Source of the DNA: Fodinibius sp052060035
GTDB taxonomy: Bacteria; Bacteroidota; Rhodothermia; Balneolales; Balneolaceae
Reading direction: 5' to 3'
Assembly (NCBI RefSeq): GCF_052060035.1
Contig: NZ_JBPOEA010000009.1
Span: 1 to 64,000, forward strand
DNA: 64,000 nt
Shown: positions 9,007 to 16,890 of the stretch, in pieces
Numbering within the stretch: the stretch's first letter is position 1
Layout: every line of letters starts with the position of its first letter
Made by a program: the position numbers and the translations under genes
Notes under the pieces: model-generated
What the model was told of the DNA's origin: nothing
Seen by the model: the letters and a program-made list of their open reading frames with translations, nothing else
Database searches by the model: none

Positions 9007-9078
9007 CGTTTGTTATTAATGATTGGTTATCAGTTAAAAAGAAAACTCCAAATAAAACTAATAACCATTACCCAGTAA

Positions 9079-10575
9079 CTAAGGTGTTAGTCTTCCCATC
9101 ATACGTGGAAATGGAATAGTCTCACGGACATGATCCAAACCGCAAAGCCAAGCTACCGTTCGCTCCAGTCCTAAGCCAAATCCGGAGTGTGGTACCGAAC
9201 CGTATTGACGTAGATCAAGATACCATTGGAAGGTATCTTCTGACAGCCCGTGTTCATTTATACGCTTGCGGAGTGTTTCCAAATCATCTTCGCGTTCACT
9301 TCCACCAATAATTTCACCGTAGCCTTCTGGAGCCAGCATATCGCAAGCCAACGCCAGTTTTTCGTCTTGGGGATCACGCTTCATATAAAAAGCTTTAATT
9401 GCTGCGGGAAAACGATGCACCAAAATAGGCGTATCGTATTTCATCGTCAGCAAGGTTTCATCGCTGCCGCCAAAGTCTTCACCCCATTCAAAATTGAGAG
9501 CAGATTCCCTCCAATCAGGTATATTTCGTAAATCTTCTTCAATTTCATCCAGTCGCTTGCCAATCTCTATGACACGCTCATCAATCTGTGCCTTTCGCCA
9601 CTTTTTGGCTTGTCCGCGTTCTTTCTCAATCTCTTCGCGTTCTTCTTTAAGCTCTGCTGCTTCCTTCTTACGATCTTCGACCATTTGATCAAGCATAGCG
9701 GCCATATCGTCGCTCTTAAGCTGTTCAACAGCTTCGGTATAGGATATACGAGGAAAGCCCTCATCCACGGCTTTACGCAGTTTTGAAGTATCTCGCTCTA
9801 AGATTTCAAGCTCTTTAGGACGCCGGTCAATCACGCGTTTTACAATGAACTTGATGAAGTCCTCAGCCAGATCCATATTCATATCCAGATCATAAAACGC
9901 CATCTCGGGTTCTATCATCCAGAATTCGGTCAAATGACGACGCGTTTTACTTTTTTCGGCTCTAAACGTCGGACCAAAAGTGTAAATCAATCCATGCGCC
10001 ATGGCCATGGCTTCGCCATATAGCTGTCCGGATTGCGTTAAGTAAGCCTGGTCTTCAAAGTATTCCGTTTCAAAAAGATTCGTTGTGCCCTCAGCGGCAT
10101 TGCCGGTAAAAATTGGGGCATCCATCTGAACAAAACCGCGTTCCTGGAAAAAAGTATGGATGGCATAAATAATCTCGTTTCGCACCCGCATAGCTGCCCA
10201 CTGTTTTTGACTTCTCAGCCACAGGTGACGATTTTCCATCAAGAACTCAACACCATGTTCTTTGGGGGTAATGGGATAGTCTTCCGCAACTTGGTAAATT
10301 TTCAGATCAGTGACTTGTAGTTCATGTCCACCAACACTCCGCTCATCTTCAACAACTTTACCCGTAATTTGAAGCGAGGTCTCTTGGCGAAGTGCTTCTG
10401 TCTGCTCCCAGGCTTCCTCACTCACGGCATCTTGTGCTACCACGCATTGACAGATTCCTGAACCATCACGCATTTCAACAAAATAGAGACTTCCGCTACT
10501 TCGGTAGTTATAAACCCACCCTTTGAGTGTTACTTCTTCATCAACGTGATCGGACAAATTACTGATATAAACCAT
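9079..10575 (-). CDS. asnS: Asparaginyl-tRNA synthetase with coiled-coil insertion
   Basis: A class II synthetase of 498 residues. It has the OB-fold anticodon-binding domain (1-100), motif 2 with GPTFRAEKSKTRRHLTEFWM (201-220), and motif 3 GFGLGLERTVAWL near the C-terminus. The specificity call to Asn over Asp rests on overall likeness to bacterial AsnRS. About 70 residues (roughly 287-361) form a highly charged E/K/R-rich helix inserted between motifs 2 and 3, which makes the protein longer than the usual 430-470 residues. Confidence 0.93.
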   Translation of the reverse strand: MVYISNLSDHVDEEVTLKGWVYNYRSSGSLYFVEMRDGSGICQCVVAQDAVSEEAWEQTEALRQETSLQITGKVVEDERSVGGHELQVTDLKIYQVAEDYPITPKEHGVEFLMENRHLWLRSQKQWAAMRVRNEIIYAIHTFFQERGFVQMDAPIFTGNAAEGTTNLFETEYFEDQAYLTQSGQLYGEAMAMAHGLIYTFGPTFRAEKSKTRRHLTEFWMIEPEMAFYDLDMNMDLAEDFIKFIVKRVIDRRPKELEILERDTSKLRKAVDEGFPRISYTEAVEQLKSDDMAAMLDQMVEDRKKEAAELKEEREEIEKERGQAKKWRKAQIDERVIEIGKRLDEIEEDLRNIPDWRESALNFEWGEDFGGSDETLLTMKYDTPILVHRFPAAIKAFYMKRDPQDEKLALACDMLAPEGYGEIIGGSEREDDLETLRKRINEHGLSEDTFQWYLDLRQYGSVPHSGFGLGLERTVAWLCGLDHVRETIPFPRMMGRLTP

Positions 10576-10661
10576 GCTTCAATGAATAATTTTGTTAATA
10601 CTTTTGGTAAAATATGGAGCTCGAAACTAATCATTTCTAATCAGACTCGAAACGAAAATTC

Positions 10662-11921
10662 TTACGTTTCAGGCAAAAGCAAAGCCTCAGAAAATTGATT
10701 GTTATCAAAAAATTCCTGAGCGAAATCCTGAACCTGATCAGCATCAACCTCATCAATTTTTTCTTGGAGTTCATCAAGCGTAACAAAACGGTCAAAATAG
10801 ATTTCACTTTTCGCTAACCGTGACATTCGATTATTCATACTTTCAACCGAGAGCATCAACTTCCCTTTGAGTTGAGCTTTGGCCTCCGCCAGTTCTTGTT
10901 CCGGGATGGGATTTTGCTTCAGCTTATCGAGTTCGGCTTTAATTAGCTCACGTACATGTTCAACATAATCCTTATCGGTACCTACATAGATCCCATACAA
11001 TCCGGTATCACTGTATGACTGATTAAAGGAAGTGATCGAATAACAATAGCCATACTTTTCCCGGACATTCTGATGCAACCGAGAACTCATTCCTCCGCCC
11101 AATACCGTGTTGGCAAGCAGCAGTCGATATTTATCTTCGTGATTATAATGAAGACCCCTTCGACCGGCAATTAGATGGGTCTGCTCAATGGGCTTGGTAA
11201 GTTTTAAATTATCTACTTCATAATCCGGCAGTGGAGGATTCTTATCAACAGTATCCTCCGGTTCCACTGCACTAAAATAATCATTCACAAGTTCTACTAC
11301 CCTCTCATGATCTACATTTCCCGCTACAGCTACCAGTAGATTTGAGGGCTGATAGCGCTCATCCATATAATCGTACAAATCCTGCCGTTCAAAAGCCGAA
11401 ACTGTATCTTCAAATCCCAACGTTGAATTTCCCAACGGATGACCTTTGAATATATGTCCGCTGAACTGCTCAAAAAGATAGTCATTGGGGCTGTCACGGT
11501 ACATCTTCATCTCTTCGATAACAACCTTTTTCTCCTTCTCTATTTCATCTTCTGGAAATGATGGATGCAGAACCATATCTGAAAGTACGTCCAGTGCGCG
11601 TTCGAGCTGCGTATTAAGACACCGAGAATAATAACAGGTATACTCGGAGGACGTAAAGGCATTTAGATATCCTCCGACTGATTCCATACTCATAGCGATA
11701 TCCAGTGAAGAACGATTTTCGGTTCCCTTAAACAACATGTGCTCCAAAAAATGGGTAACCCCCGCCATTTTGTGCGTTTCATTTCTACTGCCGGTTTTTG
11801 CCCAAATGCCCACAGCCACACTTTTAACGCTGTCAACATCTTCGGTGACAATCTTTAATCCGTTATTTAAGATCGTCTTATTTACAAAATCGATTTCTTT
11901 CATATTCTTTGTGGTGCTCAT
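10662..11921 (-). CDS. M16 family zinc peptidase (processing-peptidase type)
   Basis: A 419-residue insulinase-family peptidase. The inverted zinc motif HFLEH is at 57-61, and the third ligand Glu137 lies 76 residues further on, as the family requires. The second half carries the inactive M16C-like domain with the GGGMSSRLHQNVREKYG segment. It resembles the single-chain bacterial homologues of mitochondrial processing peptidase. There is no signal peptide, so it is likely cytoplasmic. The substrate is unknown. A 17-bp palindrome lies 18 bases upstream. Confidence 0.92.
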   Translation of the reverse strand: MSTTKNMKEIDFVNKTILNNGLKIVTEDVDSVKSVAVGIWAKTGSRNETHKMAGVTHFLEHMLFKGTENRSSLDIAMSMESVGGYLNAFTSSEYTCYYSRCLNTQLERALDVLSDMVLHPSFPEDEIEKEKKVVIEEMKMYRDSPNDYLFEQFSGHIFKGHPLGNSTLGFEDTVSAFERQDLYDYMDERYQPSNLLVAVAGNVDHERVVELVNDYFSAVEPEDTVDKNPPLPDYEVDNLKLTKPIEQTHLIAGRRGLHYNHEDKYRLLLANTVLGGGMSSRLHQNVREKYGYCYSITSFNQSYSDTGLYGIYVGTDKDYVEHVRELIKAELDKLKQNPIPEQELAEAKAQLKGKLMLSVESMNNRMSRLAKSEIYFDRFVTLDELQEKIDEVDADQVQDFAQEFFDNNQFSEALLLPET

Positions 11922-11938
11922 GAAATATGCAATTTAAT

Positions 11939-11955
11939 TGAGAATATAATTCTCA
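11939..11955. promoter_or_regulatory. Palindrome TGAGAAT-ata-ATTCTCA, candidate operator
   Basis: Two perfect 7-base arms (11939-11945 and 11949-11955) flank three bases, 18 bases upstream of the M16 peptidase ATG. Size and symmetry fit a binding site for a dimeric regulator. The sequence faintly resembles Fur-family boxes, but its central spacing is 3 rather than 1, so no regulator is named. Confidence 0.4.
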
Positions 11956-12049
11956 TTTTATTTTTTAAATTCGTACCTCTACTGCGGTTTATATCATGTT
12001 AACTCATCAAAATTAAAACCAAAATCCAGATGAAACCTATTGCCCTAAA

Positions 12050-12080
12050 ACAAAACGCCATCCCGAAAATCGAGATGGCG
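12050..12080 (-). terminator. Rho-independent terminator after pnp
   Basis: On the minus strand a CGCCATC/GATGGCG stem (12080-12074 with 12062-12056) has one internal mismatch, two more pairs and a short AT loop. It is followed by TTTTGTTTT. It starts about 35 bases past the pnp stop codon. Confidence 0.8.
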
Positions 12081-12114
12081 CAATCTAAGACGTAATTATG
12101 AAGTTCTGATAAGC

Positions 12115-14235
12115 TTAGTTATCGTCTCCATCCTTAGGAATAAGGGCCTTTCGTGAGAGACGGAGTTTACCGCCATGCTCAACCTTGAGGAGTTTCACCT
12201 CCAGCTCATCCCCTACAGAAAGTACATCACTCACATTATCAACATGTGAGTGATTAATTTCTGAGACGTGAAGTAACCCATCCTTACCCGGTACAATTTC
12301 AACAAAAGCGCCATAATCTTTGATCGCTTTCACCGTACCTTGGTATGTGGCCCCTTCTTCGAGATGACCAACAATTCCCTGGATACGTTTTTTAGCTTCT
12401 TCAGCATTAGAAAGCTTATCAGCGCTTATTGTAATTTTACCTTTACCGCGCTCTTCATCCTCTTCAACCCAAATTTCAGTGTTTGTTTCTTTCTGAAGCG
12501 TCTGAATAACTTTACCGCCCGGTCCAATTACCGAACCAATATCATCTGCTTCAATCTCCATATTAACAAACTGTGGTGCAAACTCTGAAATCTGATCTCT
12601 TGGCTCATCAATGGTTTCAGCCATTTTATCAAGAATGTGCAAGCGTCCTTTTCGGGCTTGCTCAAGAGCTTCTTCAAGCTTCTCAAAAGAGATCCCACTT
12701 ACTTTCATATCCATCTGGCAAGCAGTAATTCCGTCTCGGCTACCCGCTGTTTTGAAGTCCATATCACCCATGAAATCTTCTTCGCCACGGATATCAGATA
12801 GTACAACCTCATTGTCATCACCAACAATCATTCCCATTGCTATTCCCGCAACAGGTTTTTTGAGGGGCACACCGGCATCCATAAGAGCCATTGATCCACC
12901 GCATACAGATGCCATGGAAGATGATCCGTTAGATTCTGTAATATCAGAAATAACACGAATCACATACCCAAACTCATCAAATGAAGGCATTAACTTGCTT
13001 ATTGAGCGCTCAGCCAAGTGTCCATGCCCAATTTCACGTCGACCGGGTCCGCGCATGTACCCGGCTTCGCCTACACTATAGTTGGGAAAATTATAGTGGA
13101 GGAAGAATTTTTTGTCTTCTTCTGTCAACAGCGTATCAATCGCCTGGGCATCTTTTTGGGTTCCCAAGGTTACCGATACAAGTGCCTGGGTTTCGCCACG
13201 TGTAAAAATGGCCGAGCCATGAGTGCGAGCAAGATATCCAACTTGCGTCCATATATCGCGAACATCTTCAGGAGAACGTCCATCAATACGTTTCTTTTTC
13301 TCAAGAATCATATTGCGTAGTTCCTCTTTCTCAATCTTGCTCAGAATATCCTTGATTGTACCGCCTTCTTCAGCATATTCATCCGTTTCGGTCAGCTCTT
13401 CAACGACGCTGTCTTTAATTTCTTGAAGTCCTTCGCTGTACTTTTCTTTTCCAAGACCGATATTTACATGCTCTCGGATACGTTCTTCGGCAAGTTCGTG
13501 AACCTTCGCTTTTAGATCTTCATCAACAGGTTCCGGCTCAAAATCACGTTTTTCTTTGCCGAACTCATCCCGAAGTTCTTCCTGGAATGCACACAGCTTT
13601 TGGATAGATTCATGGGCTACTTTAATAGCCTCGAGCATTTCTTTTTCAGAAATCTCTTCCATCTCACCTTCCATCATAATAACACTCTCAGCAGTACCAC
13701 CGATAATCATATCGATGTCGCTCTGTTTCATCTCGCTGATGGTTGGATTGATTATATACTCCCCATCGACACGTCCGACACGAACTTCAGCAATCGGACC
13801 AGCGAAAGGAACATCTGAAATATGCAACGCCGCCGATGCTCCTACACCACCAAGAACGTCGCCGTCATGTTCACCGTCAGAAGAAAGAACAGAACAGATT
13901 ATTTGCGTATCAAATCGATATCCATCCGGAAAAAGAGGACGTAGACTTCGATCAATCAATCTACTGGATAGGACTTCCTTATCATTCGGGCGGCCTTCGC
14001 GCTTGATAAAGCCACCGGGAAATTTGCCTCCGGCAGAAAAACTTTCTCGCAGATCAACGGTTAAAGGGAAAAATGGTTTATCCGTAGGTTCTTTGGAGCT
14101 CACTGCTGTACATAATACCATAGTATCACCCATGCGTACGACAACTGCACCATCGGCCTGCTTTGCAATACGACCGGTTTCTATCGATAATGTTTTGCCT
14201 GGTGCAAATTCTACACTTTTAAAATCTTCTTTCAT
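12115..14235 (-). CDS. pnp: Polyribonucleotide nucleotidyltransferase (PNPase)
   Basis: A 706-residue PNPase with the full order: first RNase PH domain (about 1-225), an all-alpha linker, the second catalytic RNase PH domain (about 300-545, with the GPGRREIGHGHLAERS signature), then a KH domain with IGPGGKVI (about 567-574) and an S1 domain (about 630-695). It degrades RNA 3' to 5' using phosphate. As in many bacteria it follows rpsO, here with a terminator hairpin between them that may set the level of read-through. Confidence 0.97.
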   Translation of the reverse strand: MKEDFKSVEFAPGKTLSIETGRIAKQADGAVVVRMGDTMVLCTAVSSKEPTDKPFFPLTVDLRESFSAGGKFPGGFIKREGRPNDKEVLSSRLIDRSLRPLFPDGYRFDTQIICSVLSSDGEHDGDVLGGVGASAALHISDVPFAGPIAEVRVGRVDGEYIINPTISEMKQSDIDMIIGGTAESVIMMEGEMEEISEKEMLEAIKVAHESIQKLCAFQEELRDEFGKEKRDFEPEPVDEDLKAKVHELAEERIREHVNIGLGKEKYSEGLQEIKDSVVEELTETDEYAEEGGTIKDILSKIEKEELRNMILEKKKRIDGRSPEDVRDIWTQVGYLARTHGSAIFTRGETQALVSVTLGTQKDAQAIDTLLTEEDKKFFLHYNFPNYSVGEAGYMRGPGRREIGHGHLAERSISKLMPSFDEFGYVIRVISDITESNGSSSMASVCGGSMALMDAGVPLKKPVAGIAMGMIVGDDNEVVLSDIRGEEDFMGDMDFKTAGSRDGITACQMDMKVSGISFEKLEEALEQARKGRLHILDKMAETIDEPRDQISEFAPQFVNMEIEADDIGSVIGPGGKVIQTLQKETNTEIWVEEDEERGKGKITISADKLSNAEEAKKRIQGIVGHLEEGATYQGTVKAIKDYGAFVEIVPGKDGLLHVSEINHSHVDNVSDVLSVGDELEVKLLKVEHGGKLRLSRKALIPKDGDDN

Positions 14236-14350
14236 CGTAATACTGTATTCTATTCAAATTTAAAATATATAAACAAAGCTTTACGTAATGATTTCAAAAC
14301 TTTGTACTTGATGCTATTAGGGAGGGAAATACTGCTAAAAAGAGCAGCAT

Positions 14351-14381
14351 AAAAAAGGCACGTCATCAATAACGTGCCTTT
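14351..14381 (-). terminator. Terminator hairpin between rpsO and pnp
   Basis: A 10-bp perfect stem AAAGGCACGT/ACGTGCCTTT (14381-14372 with 14363-14354) has an 8-base loop and runs into a T-tract of six on the minus strand. It begins within ten bases of the rpsO stop. Partial read-through would place pnp under the rpsO promoter. Confidence 0.85.
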
Positions 14382-14388
14382 CAAAGAA

Positions 14389-14658
14389 TTACTTGCGAAT
14401 TCCTAAATCACTAATGAGCTCTCGATATGTTTCAATATCGTTGTCCTTGAGGTAGTCGAGCAGTTTTCTTCGTTTCCCTACCAGTTTTAACAATCCTCTT
14501 CGAGAGTGATGATCTTGTGTATTTTCCTGAATATGATCTGTAAGATCATTTATTCGCTCAGTCAATATTGCAATCTGAGCTTCAGTGGACCCGGTATTGT
14601 CCTTTGACCCACCATATTTTTTGACAAGTTCTTCCTTTCGCTCTTTTGTTATCGCCAT
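14389..14658 (-). CDS. rpsO: 30S ribosomal protein S15
   Basis: An 89-residue protein, exactly the usual S15 length. It has the conserved TGSTEAQIAILTERINDLTDHI segment (about 22-43) and HHSRRGLLKLVGKRRKLLDYL (about 51-71). S15 binds the central domain of 16S rRNA early in 30S assembly. A consensus promoter (14720-14751) overlaps the end of ribF, and a terminator follows the gene. Confidence 0.98.
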   Translation of the reverse strand: MAITKERKEELVKKYGGSKDNTGSTEAQIAILTERINDLTDHIQENTQDHHSRRGLLKLVGKRRKLLDYLKDNDIETYRELISDLGIRK

Positions 14659-14719
14659 GTGTTAATTAAATTCTTTTTATCTTTTCTACAACTATATATA
14701 ACGTTCTTATATTAGCAAG

Positions 14720-14751
14720 CAAAGATAAGCGATCAAACCGTTTTTTGCAAT
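14720..14751 (-). promoter_or_regulatory. Promoter of rpsO, Bacteroidetes type
   Basis: On the minus strand ATTG (14751-14748), exactly 20 bases, then TATCTTTG (14727-14720). The predicted transcript start is about 55 bases before the rpsO ATG. It sits in the gap right after the ribF stop and so separates rpsO-pnp from the rimP operon. Confidence 0.7.
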
Positions 14752-14754
14752 ATT

Positions 14755-15690
14755 TTAATGCTTGCTAAGCAGTTCCTGTGCCTGTTCTTTATCAGCGTTG
14801 AGCTGCTTAATCAATTCTTCTTTCCCGCTAAACCTTTTTTCTTCCCGAATACGATTAAAAAATCGTACCTGTACTTCCTTACCATAGATATCTTCATCGA
14901 ATTCAAACATGTGCACCTCCAGCGTACGCTGTTTTCCATCAAAGGTTGGGCGGGTTCCTATATTCATCATTCCGTCGAACCAGCTTCCATTAATACGAAC
15001 CTTTACGGCATACACGCCATCTTTGGGGATAATTTTATGGTCATGTTCCGGCTTGATGTTCGCTGTGGGAAAACCAATTTCTTTACCCCTCTTATCGCCA
15101 TGAACCACCGTCCCGTTTAGACGATAAGGACGCTGCAAAAAATCTGCAGCCTGTTCTACATTTCCATCCTCACTTATTGCATTACGGATCGCAGTACTGC
15201 TTACGGTTTTCTCCCCTATCTCGTGTTCAGAGACAACATAGGAATCAAAATTGAGTTCGGTCCCAAGCCTTTCGATCGTTTCTATCGTTCCTTCCCTGTT
15301 CCGGCCAAAGTGATGATCATAGCCGATTACAAATTCACTTACTCCAATTCTTTTATGAATGATATCCCGAATAAATTCCTCAGAGCTCAGCAAAGAAAAA
15401 TCACGATCAAAAGGAATGACAATCATGCGATCCATACCCAACTCCTCCAAAATTTCGCATCGCTCCTGCAAGGTAGTTAACAGCTTGATACCGCCATCCC
15501 CAGGATTGATAATATCTCTGGGGTGTGGGTCAAAGGTAACTAACACACTTCGTGCTCCTCGGTCTTTTGCTTTTGCAACCACCGCGTCAATAATAGCTCG
15601 GTGGCCAGCATGTACGCCGTCAAATGTGCCCACCGTTAAAACAGTGTTGCTTTCACGTTTAACATCATCTAAAAAAACAAGTTCAGACAT
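14755..15690 (-). CDS. ribF: Bifunctional riboflavin kinase/FAD synthetase
   Basis: This 311-residue protein has the two domains of RibF. The N-terminal adenylyltransferase carries GTFDGVHAGHRAII (about 22-35) and the SSTAIR motif. The C-terminal flavokinase carries GKEIGFPTANI (about 207-217) and the metal-binding PTAN. It turns riboflavin into FMN and FAD. It is the last gene of the rimP-nusA-infB-rbfA-truB-ribF cluster, as in many bacteria. Confidence 0.96.
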   Translation of the reverse strand: MSELVFLDDVKRESNTVLTVGTFDGVHAGHRAIIDAVVAKAKDRGARSVLVTFDPHPRDIINPGDGGIKLLTTLQERCEILEELGMDRMIVIPFDRDFSLLSSEEFIRDIIHKRIGVSEFVIGYDHHFGRNREGTIETIERLGTELNFDSYVVSEHEIGEKTVSSTAIRNAISEDGNVEQAADFLQRPYRLNGTVVHGDKRGKEIGFPTANIKPEHDHKIIPKDGVYAVKVRINGSWFDGMMNIGTRPTFDGKQRTLEVHMFEFDEDIYGKEVQVRFFNRIREEKRFSGKEELIKQLNADKEQAQELLSKH

Positions 15691-15716
15691 GGCTTTATAG
15701 GTTTAAAACCTTTCTA

Positions 15717-16478
15717 TTAGTGCGTTTCAATATTTGAAGCATAATTATGGATTGAAAAAATATCTTCCATCTCTCCTACCGTTAATGCTTCACTATTTTT
15801 GAACTTTCCGATGGAGGTCCGCTGAAGTCCAATAAGATGACCAGCAGTATCCAAAGAGGTTGCTAAATCATCAGCCAGTGTGCGAATATACGTTCCCTTG
15901 CTGCACTTTATGTATAATTCTAATCGTGGGAAATTACATTCCAATACTTTTGTTTCATGGATAATGACCTGGCGCGGCTTTCGCTTCACTTCTTTTCCCT
16001 TTCGAGCTAATTTATATAGCGGATCTCCATTATGCTTAAGAGCAGAATACATAGGCGGTATCTGCACAATTAATCCCGAAAGCTTATCTTTTAATGCATC
16101 CTGAATTTTTTTCGCAGTAAGATGTTGGAATGACGCCCGTTTTTCAGGGAAGGTTTCGGCATCGAGACTTGGAGTTGAAGACCCGAAAATTATTTCAGCA
16201 ACGTATTCTTTATCGGCTTCCTGAAATGCTGACACGGTTCGTGTTCCTTTTCCGCAACACAAGATCAGCAGACCTGTTGCCATCGGGTCAAGGGTTCCGG
16301 CATGACCTATTTTACGAATATTGGTACACTTTCGTAAAAATTTAACAACCTGAAAACTACTCCATCCCTTGGGTTTGTTGATAAGAAATGCCGCGCCTTC
16401 ATTGTAATCAAAGTCAGGGTCAGGCAAATTGCGATTGGAAAATATTGGCAGCTCATCAAGCGGTATAGCTTTTGCCAT
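15717..16478 (-). CDS. truB: tRNA pseudouridine-55 synthase
   Basis: A 253-residue TruB. It has the N-terminal INKPKGWSSFQVVKFLRK segment and the catalytic GHAGTLDPMATGLLI motif (about 58-72, active-site Asp), then KCSKGTYIRTLADDLA. It modifies U55 in the T loop of tRNAs. It starts 9 bases after rbfA. Confidence 0.97.
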   Translation of the reverse strand: MAKAIPLDELPIFSNRNLPDPDFDYNEGAAFLINKPKGWSSFQVVKFLRKCTNIRKIGHAGTLDPMATGLLILCCGKGTRTVSAFQEADKEYVAEIIFGSSTPSLDAETFPEKRASFQHLTAKKIQDALKDKLSGLIVQIPPMYSALKHNGDPLYKLARKGKEVKRKPRQVIIHETKVLECNFPRLELYIKCSKGTYIRTLADDLATSLDTAGHLIGLQRTSIGKFKNSEALTVGEMEDIFSIHNYASNIETH

Positions 16479-16487
16479 CAGTGTTCT

Positions 16488-16865
16488 CTACTCGTCATCT
16501 GCGTTATTGTCGCGCTGCTTCCGTTCTTTGCGGATTTTTTGAAACAGCTTTTCCATCTTTTCGACGTGTTCGGCTGTTTTATCATTGATGAAATGCAGCT
16601 CGGGAATACGTCGTACCTGATGACGAATTTTCTGAGCCAATTCTTTGCGAATAGCTGCATTCTGTTCCTCCAAATAAGCAAAGATGGCATCCTCATCCTT
16701 ACCGGGGGCATACACGCTCAGTAATACCTTGGCAATAAGAAGATCTGGTGTAACATCAACTTTTGTTACCGTAATAAATGATCCGGATTGTTGATAGCTC
16801 TTTTGAATGATCTTGCCAAGATCACGCTTTATAACCGCTCCAAGTCGTTCCGTACGAATACTCAT
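16488..16865 (-). CDS. rbfA: Ribosome-binding factor A
   Basis: A 125-residue KH-fold protein of the usual RbfA length, beginning with RTERLGAVIKRDLGKIIQ and containing ITVTKVDVTPDLLIAKVLLSV and RIPELHFINDKTAEHVEKM. RbfA helps mature the 5' end of 16S rRNA in the small subunit. It lies between infB and truB, the classic order. Confidence 0.95.
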   Translation of the reverse strand: MSIRTERLGAVIKRDLGKIIQKSYQQSGSFITVTKVDVTPDLLIAKVLLSVYAPGKDEDAIFAYLEEQNAAIRKELAQKIRHQVRRIPELHFINDKTAEHVEKMEKLFQKIRKERKQRDNNADDE

Positions 16866-16890
16866 AATCTAAAAGTTAACGGTTAATACG

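Noticed and set aside
13556..14263. 235-codon plus-strand frame opposite pnp
   Set aside because: It lies wholly within the clearly coding pnp gene, has no recognisable domain, and its composition is that of an antisense shadow.
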